Assembly: GCA_017881705.1 (NCBI GenBank)
Contig: JADGQP010000104.1
Span: 1-10,796, forward strand
DNA from: Christensenellaceae bacterium
GTDB lineage: Bacteria; Bacillota; Clostridia; Christensenellales; Aristaeellaceae
DNA: 10,796 nucleotides
Direction of reading: 5' to 3'
Positions within the stretch are counted from its first letter, which is position 1. Each line of letters starts with the position of its first letter. A program made the translations under genes and the position numbers. The notes beneath the pieces are model-generated. The model was not told the DNA's origin. It made no database searches and worked only from the letters and a program-made list of their open reading frames with translations. Below, in pieces: positions 1 through 6,642 of the stretch.

Positions 1-1337
1 CCGGAAACGGTCATTCCTTTCAGGCGCTCCACCAGCGCATTAAAAGCCTCGGTGGTCATCGATTGCCCGTTTTGTGTAACGGTAATATCGTACACTGGGT
101 TGCCGCTGTCGTCCGTTTTTACCTTGTTATTATCCAGCACCTGTTGCGTATAGGCGGCTTCCACGTCTACCGTACCGCTGCCCAACTGTATACGCACGGA
201 GGCGATGTTCGCGGTGCCCATGTCCGCGGGCGCGTTGGAAACGTAAGCGTCGGCGTTCGCATCCAGAAGCGACGTTACCAGAAAGCTGCTGACGCGGTAG
301 CATTCCCCCGCGTATTCGCAGTAGCGGAAAAACTCACCGTCCGCGTCGCCGAAAGTGAGGCGTATGGCCTGCGCCTCCACCTGCACGCTCTGCACCACGC
401 CGTCGGCGTCGGTCTGTGTGGTGGTACCCTTTTGCTGGTGTATCTCCACCACGGCGGCGGGGTCGTCAAACCCGTATTGGCTTTGATTATCGTCGGTCAC
501 CGTATCCATGTGGGTGCCCAGGCGGAAGTTTTTCAGCGCGGTTATCAGCGTGGTAAGCGCATCGCTGTCCATGGGGTAAACATAGGGCTTGCGGAGCGTG
601 CCCAAATAGGCATCGCTGCCGTCCGTAGCAACGTCGCATTCCATCAGCCCCGCGCTTTTGGTGCGGATGGACAGCCGATCGATCAGCGCAGGCACCAGCG
701 TGGGCTGGGTTATGGGCAATAAAATCTGCGCCGTATAGACAAACGCGTCGTGGGTAGCCGCGTCGCACATGTATACGCCGTTGTCGCCCGACCAGCGGTA
801 GTAATAATAACCTGTTTCGGGCACCTTATCGCCGATTTGCAGTTCCACCTCGCGGCCGTTGGCGTACCCAACCTTCACGGTGATCTTGGGCGGTTCCAGC
901 CCCATATCCGCAAGATAATCGCTTACCTCGCTCGCGTCCTTGGCCACGGTATCCTCAATTTCCAGCACCGTCGCGGCGGTGACGATATCGTCGGTGTAAC
1001 TGTCGCTTACCAGTTCGTTGGGTTCGCCTTCGCGCTGCAGGTACAGCTTCTCGTCCCGATACAGCAGGGTATAGGTTTCGCCGTCTTCGTGGCTGACGGT
1101 GATGGAATCGAGCACGTTCTTGTCGCCGCTGTCCAGGGTAAGGTAGGTCTGCTCCGTTTTGATGCTGGACGAAGCTGGGATGGGAAAGCGCTTGTGAATA
1201 GCGGGCAGCAGCAGTAAAAACCCCGCTGCCGCCGCCACCGCCGCGATCAGCAGCAATAAAAGCATTGTTCGCCGGGTAAAACGGCGCCGTCGGGCAGGCT
1301 TGGGGGTTTTAGGGAGTTTCTTGTCGGGATGTTCCAA
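1..1337 (-). CDS. DUF4340-type membrane-anchored protein of a Gld-like ABC system (partial, C-terminus cut by window edge)
   Basis: The reading frame is open from 1337 to the left edge (445 codons), so the C-terminus is missing. I chose a TTG start at 1335-1337 because AAGGAG lies 7 nt upstream; an ATG at 1263-1265 is possible but would cut into the basic N-terminus. Residues 1-23 are rich in Lys/Arg/Pro, residues 24-46 are one hydrophobic helix rich in Leu/Ala, and the rest is soluble, acidic and mostly beta-like, so it probably sits outside the cytoplasm. Length and layout fit DUF4340 proteins, which are found beside GldG-like proteins. It is the last visible gene of the operon, 37 nt after the GldG-like gene. 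No catalytic motif was seen. A role as an accessory subunit of the ABC complex is inferred from context. Family call from overall features, not a search. Confidence 0.75.
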   Translation of the reverse strand, partial: MEHPDKKLPKTPKPARRRRFTRRTMLLLLLIAAVAAAAGFLLLLPAIHKRFPIPASSSIKTEQTYLTLDSGDKNVLDSITVSHEDGETYTLLYRDEKLYLQREGEPNELVSDSYTDDIVTAATVLEIEDTVAKDASEVSDYLADMGLEPPKITVKVGYANGREVELQIGDKVPETGYYYYRWSGDNGVYMCDAATHDAFVYTAQILLPITQPTLVPALIDRLSIRTKSAGLMECDVATDGSDAYLGTLRKPYVYPMDSDALTTLITALKNFRLGTHMDTVTDDNQSQYGFDDPAAVVEIHQQKGTTTQTDADGVVQSVQVEAQAIRLTFGDADGEFFRYCEYAGECYRVSSFLVTSLLDANADAYVSNAPADMGTANIASVRIQLGSGTVDVEAAYTQQVLDNNKVKTDDSGNPVYDITVTQNGQSMTTEAFNALVERLKGMTVS

Positions 1338-1374
1338 TGGTTTGCTCCTTCCTGAGCGTTCTCGGGCTGTGCGT

Positions 1375-2907
1375 TCAGCGGTTTCTACGCGGATGCAGCA
1401 CCAATACAGCCGCCAACAGCACAAGCATCGGCAGCGCCACCAGCAGCGCGATACCGGCCGTCTGGCTGCCTGCCGTAAGTCCCGGATGGAAAGCCGCGCT
1501 AGCCATGATGTCCAGTGAAATTGTCTTTTGCGGCAGCAGTTCGCCCATCACCTGCAGAATAAACTCCTCGTTGAAGGTGCGCTGGTACATATACTCATCC
1601 GTAAACACGGTGCTGTTACCGATGGCGAACATGCGGCTCACATTGCCGTCGGCATGCATGCGTCCCGAAAGAACGGCCAGCGTCATCTCGCCTTTTCGGT
1701 CCCCTTCCTGATAGTCGATTGACGTGTTTGCATCGGACGTATCGCGGATATAAGCGTTGGGGCCGGATTTAAGCACCGTCGCCACGGACAGGGCGCTGTC
1801 GGTCTGCTGCGGGGTCTCAAAGGCGCAGGCACCCGCCAGCAAAAGCACGTTCATATTTCCGGAAATCAGCGGTTGGGTCAGCTCCATCTGGTTGAAATAC
1901 GGCAGCAGGTAGATGCGCTCGCCGTAATAACTGCCGCTGTCCTCCTCGCCGGCCACCACAACGCCCGGAATGGGTACCACGCCGTAATTGGCCAGGAGGC
2001 TGAAGTAATTGGTAAGGTTCGAGGGGTCGGTATAATCCCGTGTGACAAAAAGGCTGCCGCCTTTTTCCGCAAAGGCCTTGATGGCCGTAAGCTCATCCTG
2101 GGAAAAATCTTTTTGCGGATCGGCAATCAGCAGCAGGTCGATATCCGCAAGCGTATCGCCCGCCAGCAGATCCACCGTTTTGGTATCGTAATTGTTACTG
2201 TTTAAAAAGTCCGTAAGGTTTTTAAGCGTATCCGTCGAAAGCTCCCCATGGCCCTGCAATATTCCCACCACAGGCACGTCCGTCTGGGTAACGTACACCA
2301 GCGCCTCAGTCAGCTTTTTTTCGTAGGCAAGGCCGGCGATTTCGAAGGTGCCGCTTTCCACGTTATAGCCCTGGGTAACGAAATCGCTGTAGCTCAGCAG
2401 TTTGTAGCGGCCCGTGTCTTCGCAGTTAACCACGACGGAATTAGCGTCGCTGGATTGGGTAACACTGCCCCCGAAGCGGGTGACCACGCCCGGGTTTTGG
2501 GCGATATCGGTAGGCACTACGGTGATCTTGTCGGACAGGCGATGGTAGCGTTCCAACACCTCATCCAGCTGGCTGTCCATCTCGCCGCTGTTGTACAGCA
2601 GGTACAGTTGAATGGGATGTTGCAGGGCATCCACTACTTTTTTGGTTTCCGCGCCCGTGGAAGCATAGCCGTTGAAGCTGAAATCCAACGTCCAGCCATA
2701 GGTGTCCTCCAGGCTTTTCAGGCCGATGTTTAAAAGCACGCACAGTGCGATAAACCCGCACAGCAGCGCCGCGCCGTAACCGCCATGCCGCCACTTTGGC
2801 TTGCGCAGCGTTTCTGCAAGCGCCCTGCCGCGCGATGAGAAAACCCGCCCGACCCACCGAAAGGCTCCGGCGAAAAACCGGCCCACCGATAAAAGCACTT
2901 TTTTCAT
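1375..2907 (-). CDS. GldG-like ABC transporter auxiliary membrane protein
   Basis: 510 residues. The ATG at 2905-2907 overlaps the permease stop as ATGA and has AGGGAGG 6 nt upstream; a longer in-frame start at 2967 lies inside the permease gene and has less support. The N-terminal 42 residues are basic, residues 43-63 form a membrane helix, a large soluble domain follows (about 85-480), and a second helix (485-504) ends in a short Arg-rich tail. The soluble part contains GILQGHGELS, matching the GHGE motif of the GldG/ABC_transp_aux (IFT52-like) family, then a region LLLIADPQKDFSQDEL typical of that fold. In Bacteroidetes GldG works with GldA and GldF in gliding and secretion; in Firmicutes the role is not known. 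The gene order here supports assembly with the upstream ATPase and permease, the bulk of the protein lying outside the membrane. Confidence 0.85.
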   Translation of the reverse strand: MKKVLLSVGRFFAGAFRWVGRVFSSRGRALAETLRKPKWRHGGYGAALLCGFIALCVLLNIGLKSLEDTYGWTLDFSFNGYASTGAETKKVVDALQHPIQLYLLYNSGEMDSQLDEVLERYHRLSDKITVVPTDIAQNPGVVTRFGGSVTQSSDANSVVVNCEDTGRYKLLSYSDFVTQGYNVESGTFEIAGLAYEKKLTEALVYVTQTDVPVVGILQGHGELSTDTLKNLTDFLNSNNYDTKTVDLLAGDTLADIDLLLIADPQKDFSQDELTAIKAFAEKGGSLFVTRDYTDPSNLTNYFSLLANYGVVPIPGVVVAGEEDSGSYYGERIYLLPYFNQMELTQPLISGNMNVLLLAGACAFETPQQTDSALSVATVLKSGPNAYIRDTSDANTSIDYQEGDRKGEMTLAVLSGRMHADGNVSRMFAIGNSTVFTDEYMYQRTFNEEFILQVMGELLPQKTISLDIMASAAFHPGLTAGSQTAGIALLVALPMLVLLAAVLVLHPRRNR

Positions 2908-3623
2908 GCCGCGCCTCCCTGCGAAAAGCGCCTGGCGTCCATCACGCGCACGGTCGCCGTAAGGCATACCGCGATGAACGTAATAAAATACAGCAGGCTC
3001 GCAAAGCTCAGCTGGCCGATGATAAAGGTTTCATACCGGCCGTAGAGGCTGATAAAATTCAGCGAGTCCGCTGGAAAGCCCGACGGCACTTTGTCGGCCA
3101 GCAGGTCGACCATCCACAGCAGAAAATTGGCGGCGAAGGCCGCGATCGTGGCGGGAACCTGGCTTTTGGTAAAGCCGGTTACCAGCAGATCCAACGCCAG
3201 AAAACTCAGGCTTTGCAGGGTAAAGCCCAAATAGCCCACAAACCACTCGCCCAGGTATACCTTGCCGTACAGGGCGATCACCAGCGTGCACACGTTAGTC
3301 AGCGCGATGGTGATCAGCATTACCGCTGCGGCCGCCAGATATTTACCCAACACGATTCCGCTGATGGAAACGGGGCTGGTAAGCAGCAGTTGGTCGGTGC
3401 GGTGTTGTCGTTCCTCACACAGGAGGCGCATGGTCAGCACCGGCGTAAGCAGCATGGTGAGCGTCGTTAGCTGCGCAAGAAAAGTCAGCAGTTCTCCAGT
3501 AAGCGTGGAAAGGTTGTTCAGGTAAAAAATCACGCCGGTCAGCATCGTAAACACGCCGATGTACACATAGCCGATCGGCGTGCGGAAATAGGCCAGAAAC
3601 TCACGTTTGAATACCGTCCACAC
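2904..3623 (-). CDS. ABC-2 type permease, GldF-like
   Basis: 239 residues from a GTG at 3621-3623, with AGGGGG 9 nt upstream. The open frame reaches to 3740, but that would overlap the ATPase gene by nearly 90 nt and adds a basic, non-homologous-looking leader. About six hydrophobic segments are visible (about 17-35, 50-70, 96-118, 128-150, 160-176, 206-230). It opens with an amphipathic stretch, FKREFLAYFRTPIGYVY, and after helix 2 carries EERQHRTDQLLLTSPVS followed by a GKYLA segment; both are typical of ABC-2 permeases of the GldF type. It is predicted to form the membrane channel driven by the ATPase 29 nt upstream. The stop overlaps the start of the GldG-like gene by 4 nt, suggesting coupled translation. 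The substrate cannot be read from the sequence. Confidence 0.88.
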   Translation of the reverse strand: MWTVFKREFLAYFRTPIGYVYIGVFTMLTGVIFYLNNLSTLTGELLTFLAQLTTLTMLLTPVLTMRLLCEERQHRTDQLLLTSPVSISGIVLGKYLAAAAVMLITIALTNVCTLVIALYGKVYLGEWFVGYLGFTLQSLSFLALDLLVTGFTKSQVPATIAAFAANFLLWMVDLLADKVPSGFPADSLNFISLYGRYETFIIGQLSFASLLYFITFIAVCLTATVRVMDARRFSQGGAA

Positions 3624-3652
3624 TTCCGCGCACCCCCTTTTTTCAGGTCTTT

Positions 3653-4579
3653 TCAGTCGGATATTGCCTTTAGAAAAACCTGCTCCAGGTCGTCCTCGCA
3701 GCGGGCCATGCGCAATATGGGCGCGCCCATGGCGCTGCACAGGGTGAACACCTGCTTTTCAGGCATAGCGGCCGTATCGAAAACCAGCGACAGGGATACC
3801 TCGTCCTCGTCGGGCTGGGGCAGTACGTTTACGCCGCGAACGCCTTCCAGATGGCTCATGCTGGCCACCAGCCGTCTTTCGCTGCCCTGTACCGTGCACA
3901 GCACCGTTACCGTGTCGCTTTGTCCCATATCGCCGATGTCCGCGTCCAGCTTGATCTCGCCATGGTGGAGGATTGCCACGCGGTCGCACAGCTGGCGCAC
4001 CTCGCCAAGATTGTGCGAGGAAAACAGGATGGTCCGCCCGGCGCTGAGTTTGCGGATAAGGGTGCGGATTTCGGTGATCTGCTTGGGGTCCAGGCCGACG
4101 GTCGGCTCGTCGAGCACCAGCACGTCCGGGTCGCCGCACAGCGCCTGCGCCAGGCCCACGCGCTGGCGATACCCTTTGCTCAAATGCCCCAGCAGACGCT
4201 CCCGCATCTCCATCAGGCCGGTTTTCACCATGATCTCACGGATGTGCGTGTTCACGGCGCCTGCCTTTACCTGTTTAAGCGCGGCCACGAACGCCAGATA
4301 TTCTTCCACCGTCATTTCATCGTACAAGGGCGGATGCTCCGGCAGGTAGCCCAGTTCCCGCTTCGCCTTTTCCGGCTCCAAAAGCGCGTCGAACCCGTCG
4401 ATCAACGCGCGGCCGGACGTGGGCGCGAGGTAGCCGGTAATGATATTTAAAAGCGTGGTTTTCCCCGCGCCGTTTTGCCCCAGAAGCCCGAGCACCTTGC
4501 CCTTTGGCGCCGTAAGCGTTACGTTGCGCAGAGCTTCCACGCTCCCGTAGCGTTTGCTCACGTTTTGAACTTCAATCAT
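3653..4579 (-). CDS. ABC transporter ATP-binding protein, GldA-like
   Basis: 308 residues. Walker A is GQNGAGKT (34-41), the signature is LSKGYRQR (133-140), Walker B is VLVLDEP (153-159), a D-loop follows at GLDP, and the switch histidine is H189 in FSSHNL. The Q-loop position reads YLPEHPPLY (78-86), with Glu in place of the usual Gln, as is common in this branch of ABC-2 ATPases. An extra C-terminal domain of about 90 residues (from about 220) fits GldA-type proteins. The ATG at 4577-4579 has AAAGGGGG 6 nt upstream. It is the first gene of the operon and would power the permease encoded next. All catalytic motifs look intact. The family call is firm; the GldA assignment rests mostly on the two downstream partners. 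Confidence 0.93.
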   Translation of the reverse strand: MIEVQNVSKRYGSVEALRNVTLTAPKGKVLGLLGQNGAGKTTLLNIITGYLAPTSGRALIDGFDALLEPEKAKRELGYLPEHPPLYDEMTVEEYLAFVAALKQVKAGAVNTHIREIMVKTGLMEMRERLLGHLSKGYRQRVGLAQALCGDPDVLVLDEPTVGLDPKQITEIRTLIRKLSAGRTILFSSHNLGEVRQLCDRVAILHHGEIKLDADIGDMGQSDTVTVLCTVQGSERRLVASMSHLEGVRGVNVLPQPDEDEVSLSLVFDTAAMPEKQVFTLCSAMGAPILRMARCEDDLEQVFLKAISD

Positions 4580-4610
4580 GTAGGGCCCCCTTTCCGCTTT
4601 TTACCTTCTC

Positions 4611-4623
4611 ATTATAGCAAAGC
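4611..4623 (-). promoter_or_regulatory. Extended -10 promoter for the ABC operon
   Basis: On the minus strand TGCTATAAT (complement of 4611-4619) is a perfect TATAAT with an extended TGn motif. It lies about 32 nt upstream of the ATPase start. No good -35 box stands at 16-18 bp; the nearest candidate, TTTACA (complement of 4638-4643), is 21 bp away. An extended -10 can work without a strong -35, so this is the likely operon promoter. Confidence 0.6.
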
Positions 4624-4711
4624 CTGCGCCTGTGATGTGTAAATTGTTTGTGAACATCCCCTCGCGCGCTTCGGCCAACCGACGCTCACGATGAAAAAAC
4701 TATTTCCCGGT

Positions 4712-4740
4712 TTGCGTTTGCCGCGGCGTGGACATACTGT
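4712..4740 (+). promoter_or_regulatory. Weak candidate promoter for ohr
   Basis: TTGCGT at 4712-4717 could be a -35 box. Possible -10 boxes are TACTGT at 4735-4740 (17-bp spacer) or CATACT at 4733-4738 (15-bp spacer); neither is close to consensus. It is listed because the gene needs its own promoter: the upstream operon runs the other way. No clear OhrR-type palindrome was recognised. Confidence 0.25.
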
Positions 4741-4746
4741 TTGCAG

Positions 4747-4787
4747 GGAGAAAATTCCCAACGGATCATCTGAAAGGAGAAATTCCC
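4747..4787 (+). repeat. Short direct repeat in the ohr leader
   Basis: GGAGAAAATTCCC at 4747-4759 and GGAGAAATTCCC at 4776-4787 differ by one A and start 29 bp apart. The second copy contains the ohr ribosome binding site and ends directly at the GTG start. It may be a small tandem duplication or a pair of binding sites. Confidence 0.6.
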
Positions 4788-5210
4788 GTGAAAAATCTTT
4801 ATCAGGCCAAAGCGGTTTCCGTCGGCGGACGCGACGGGCACGTAACGGTGGAAAATAGTCCCATTCAGTTTGAAATGGCTCTGCCTCCGGAAATGGGAGG
4901 TAAAAAAGCCGTCGGCTTCAACCCCGAGCAATTGTTCGCGGCAGGTTATTCCGCCTGCTTCGGCAGCGCAGTGCAGCACGTGCTGAGGCTGAAACGGCTG
5001 GAAATCGAACCGCCAGAAGTCCATGTGGACGTGGGTATCGGCAAAAATGAAACGGGCGGTTTCGCGCTCGCGGCGGACATCACGGTAACGTTCAAGGGTG
5101 TCGACCAGACAACGGCGAACGAGCTGGCCCTGCAGGCGCACCAGGTGTGCCCGTACTCCAACGCCACGCGCGGCAATATCGAGGTTAACGTAAAGGCCAT
5201 CGTCGCCTGA
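4788..5210 (+). CDS. ohr: Organic hydroperoxide resistance protein (Ohr, OsmC/Ohr family)
   Basis: 140 residues, the usual Ohr length. The GTG start at 4788 has AAAGGAG 8 nt upstream; the in-frame GTG at 4728 would add 20 residues without a good ribosome binding site. Ohr reduces organic and fatty-acid hydroperoxides in the cytoplasm with a reactive Cys pair, reduced by lipoylated proteins in studied species. Here Cys57 lies in GYSACFGSA and Cys121 in VCPYSNATRGNI, the Ohr form of the motif. Arg15 (GRDG) and Glu47 (NPEQL) match the residues that activate the reactive Cys. All key residues are present, so it should be active. It is a single-gene unit convergent with the HD gene. No ohrR regulator is in the window, so control is unknown. 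Confidence 0.95.
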   Translation: MKNLYQAKAVSVGGRDGHVTVENSPIQFEMALPPEMGGKKAVGFNPEQLFAAGYSACFGSAVQHVLRLKRLEIEPPEVHVDVGIGKNETGGFALAADITVTFKGVDQTTANELALQAHQVCPYSNATRGNIEVNVKAIVA

Positions 5211-5217
5211 CGGTCAA

Positions 5218-5235
5218 AGGGCGGCATTACGCCCT
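5218..5235. other. Small hairpin after ohr
   Basis: AGGGCG (5218-5223) and CGCCCT (5230-5235) pair perfectly around a 6-nt loop, 8 nt after the ohr stop. No T-run follows on either strand, so it is not a standard intrinsic terminator, but it may protect or help end the ohr message. Confidence 0.5.
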
Positions 5236-5256
5236 CAAGTCAAGGTTTCCCTTCCG

Positions 5257-5304
5257 GCAAACGCGCCTTCGGCCACGCTTCAGCGTGTGCGGAGGCGCGT
5301 TTGC
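5257..5304. terminator. Long hairpin between convergent ohr and HD genes, possible two-way terminator
   Basis: GCAAACGCGCC (5257-5267) and GGCGCGTTTGC (5294-5304) form an 11-bp perfect stem. Inside it CACGC (5274-5278) and GCGTG (5283-5287) form a second stem with a 4-nt loop. It lies between two converging genes, where a shared terminator is expected. No T-run follows the stem on either strand, so this remains a candidate; it could also be a dispersed palindromic element. Confidence 0.5.
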
Positions 5305-5320
5305 TTGCCTTCGGGTTGGG

Positions 5321-5899
5321 TCAAAGCAACTGCGCTTCCACATCCGCCTCGCAGCTGCGCATGGCCAGGATGGTCTTTTCGAATAAATCGTTCAGCTCCC
5401 AGCCTAACGCCTCCGCGCCGCGGGCGATTACATCGCGCGAGCAGCCGGCGGCAAAAGCCTTATCCTTAAATTTCTTTTTCACGCTGGACGCTTCCATATC
5501 CATCACGCTTTTGGAGGGGCGCATCAGTGCCGCCGCACCGATCAGGCCGGTCAGCTCGTCCACAGCGAAAAGCACTTTTTCCATGGTGTGCTCGGGCTTC
5601 ACGTCGGCGCACAGCCCGTACCCGTGGGAAACGACCGCGTGAATCATCCTTTCGCCCACGCCCGCCTCCCTAAGCAGTTCCGGCGCTTTCACGCAATGCT
5701 GCTCGGGATAGCGTTCAAAATCAATATCGTGCAACAGACCGACCGTGGCCCAAAAATCGGCTTCCTCGCAGTAACCCAGCTGCACGGCATACCAGCGCAT
5801 TACACCTTCCACCGTCAGCGCGTGCCTGAGGTGGAACGGCTCCCGATTATACTTTTTAAGCAGTTGAAGGGCTTCCTCCCGGGTCAGTTCAGGCTGCAT
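5321..5899 (-). CDS. HD-domain phosphohydrolase family protein
   Basis: 192 residues; ATG at 5897-5899 with GGGGAGG 8 nt upstream. The metal-binding pattern H...HD...D of the HD superfamily is present: His26 (HLRHAL), His57-Asp58 (LLHDIDFE) and Asp114 (AVDELTG). His87 and His92 (HAVVSHGYG) are likely further ligands. The size and the motif order fit the single-domain HD hydrolases annotated HDIG/HAD-like or uncharacterised in Clostridia. HD proteins hydrolyse phosphate esters, often of nucleotides, with bound divalent metal; the substrate of this one is not known. No sensory or membrane domain is present, so it is cytoplasmic. It is transcribed alone, away from the sigma gene, from a promoter that shares an inverted repeat with the sigma promoter. 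Confidence 0.85.
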   Translation of the reverse strand: MQPELTREEALQLLKKYNREPFHLRHALTVEGVMRWYAVQLGYCEEADFWATVGLLHDIDFERYPEQHCVKAPELLREAGVGERMIHAVVSHGYGLCADVKPEHTMEKVLFAVDELTGLIGAAALMRPSKSVMDMEASSVKKKFKDKAFAAGCSRDVIARGAEALGWELNDLFEKTILAMRSCEADVEAQLL

Positions 5900-5939
5900 C
5901 CCATATTCCTCCCCTATCGGTTAAACTGTGTTCCCGCTT

Positions 5940-5968
5940 ATCATAGCACGGCGCGCGTTTGAACGCAA
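5940..5968 (-). promoter_or_regulatory. Promoter for the HD gene
   Basis: On the minus strand TTGCGT (complement of 5963-5968) is followed after exactly 17 bp by TATGAT (complement of 5940-5945), which is preceded by TG at the extended -10 position. It lies about 40 nt upstream of the HD start and faces away from the sigma-factor promoter. Confidence 0.65.
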
Positions 5969-5986
5969 AGCCCCTTGTCTTGCGTT
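5962..5986. repeat. Inverted repeat made of the two divergent -35 boxes
   Basis: AACGCAA (5962-5968) and TTGCGTT (5980-5986) are perfect complements separated by 11 bp. Each arm contains the -35 box of one promoter. The layout could be a regulator site, or simply two copies of the same -35 sequence. Confidence 0.6.
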
Positions 5987-6008
5987 ATGCCGCGGCGGGT
6001 GCTACAAT
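5980..6008 (+). promoter_or_regulatory. Promoter for the sigma/anti-sigma operon
   Basis: TTGCGT (5980-5985), a 17-bp spacer and TACAAT (6003-6008), with TG at 6000-6001 as an extended -10. This resembles a housekeeping sigma-A promoter rather than an ECF promoter. Transcription would start near 6015, leaving a leader of about 140 nt before the sigma start. Confidence 0.7.
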
Positions 6009-6116
6009 ATGTGGTATCGGCAAGTAAGCCATATAGGAAAAAAACAAGCCGATTTTTTTACATTCTATTGCATGAAACGGAACTTGTGCGTCGTTATTCC
6101 TGGTGGAGCAATGATC

Positions 6117-6140
6117 CCGCCGTTCCTGTGCGCGCGGCGG
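6117..6140 (+). promoter_or_regulatory. GC-rich hairpin just before the sigma-factor ribosome binding site
   Basis: CCGCCG (6117-6122) pairs with CGGCGG (6135-6140) around a 12-nt loop. The stem ends 4 nt before the GGAGG at 6145-6149. It could affect translation of the sigma factor. The rest of the leader (6009-6116) holds an A/T-rich patch at about 6038-6062 and nothing else I recognise. Confidence 0.4.
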
Positions 6141-6156
6141 TAATGGAGGCTCTGAA

Positions 6157-6642
6157 ATGCCTGATTTCGAGGGGCTGTACCAACTGTACGCCACCGACGT
6201 GTTGCGTGTGTGTTACTTTTACCTGGGCGACCGACAAAAGGCCGAGGATGTCTGCCAGGATGTGTTTCTCCGCCTGATGCTCAACGCCCCGCAGTTAGAG
6301 GAAGGCCGCGAGAAAGCCTGGCTGCTCAAAGTGGCGCTCAACCGCTGCCGCGACCTGTGGCGGGGTTCCTGGACCCGGCGCGTGGTGCTGGGCAGTCCGA
6401 CTTTCGAGCTGATTCCCGCGCCGGACGACACGCAGCGTCACGACGAGGAAGAAGCCCTGATGAATGCCGTACACCGCCTGCCTCCGGCGTTTCGGGAAGT
6501 TATTCTACTACACTATTACCAAAACTTCGGCATCACCGAGATCGCGCAGATCACGGGGTTGCCGGAAGGAACCATATCCAGCCGCCTGTCACGGGGCCGA
6601 AAAAAGCTGGAGAATATGTTGCAGGGAGGGGACGCGCAATGA
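6157..6642 (+). CDS. ECF-type RNA polymerase sigma factor (sigma-70 family)
   Basis: 161 residues; ATG at 6157 with GGAGG 7 nt upstream. Region 2 spans about 5-70, with AEDVCQDVFLRL (29-40) as the region 2.2 core that contacts RNA polymerase. A short linker with Pro and acidic residues follows, then region 4 (about 100-155) with LPPAFREVILLHYY and the helix-turn-helix ITEIAQITGLPEGTISSRLS, which reads the -35 element. Regions 1 and 3 are absent, as in ECF sigmas. Its stop overlaps the start of the next gene (ATGA), the usual arrangement with an anti-sigma factor. Its own visible promoter is of the housekeeping type, so autoregulation is not evident. Target genes cannot be told from the window. 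Confidence 0.93.
   Translation: MPDFEGLYQLYATDVLRVCYFYLGDRQKAEDVCQDVFLRLMLNAPQLEEGREKAWLLKVALNRCRDLWRGSWTRRVVLGSPTFELIPAPDDTQRHDEEEALMNAVHRLPPAFREVILLHYYQNFGITEIAQITGLPEGTISSRLSRGRKKLENMLQGGDAQ

Noticed and set aside
63..722. Open frame of 219 codons on the plus strand
   Set aside because: It lies wholly antisense to the DUF4340 gene, has no ribosome binding site, and its Val/His-rich composition is typical of an antisense shadow in GC-rich DNA.
2908..2967. Longer start for the GldG-like gene
   Set aside because: The extra 20 residues overlap the permease; the ATGA start with AGGGAGG fits better.
6073..6095. TGAAAC followed by CGTT, resembling an ECF-type autoregulated promoter
   Set aside because: The spacing is about 13 bp, too short for the 16-17 bp expected, and a good housekeeping promoter lies upstream.
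6072..6143. Small open frame in the sigma leader, 23 codons, ending beside the sigma ribosome binding site
   Set aside because: No ribosome binding site precedes its ATG and the product shows no leader-peptide pattern such as repeated regulatory codons.
6210..6638. In-frame N-terminal extension of the anti-sigma candidate
   Set aside because: It would overlap nearly the whole sigma gene, and its product is Arg/Pro-rich shadow sequence; the ATG at 6639 has a strong ribosome binding site.
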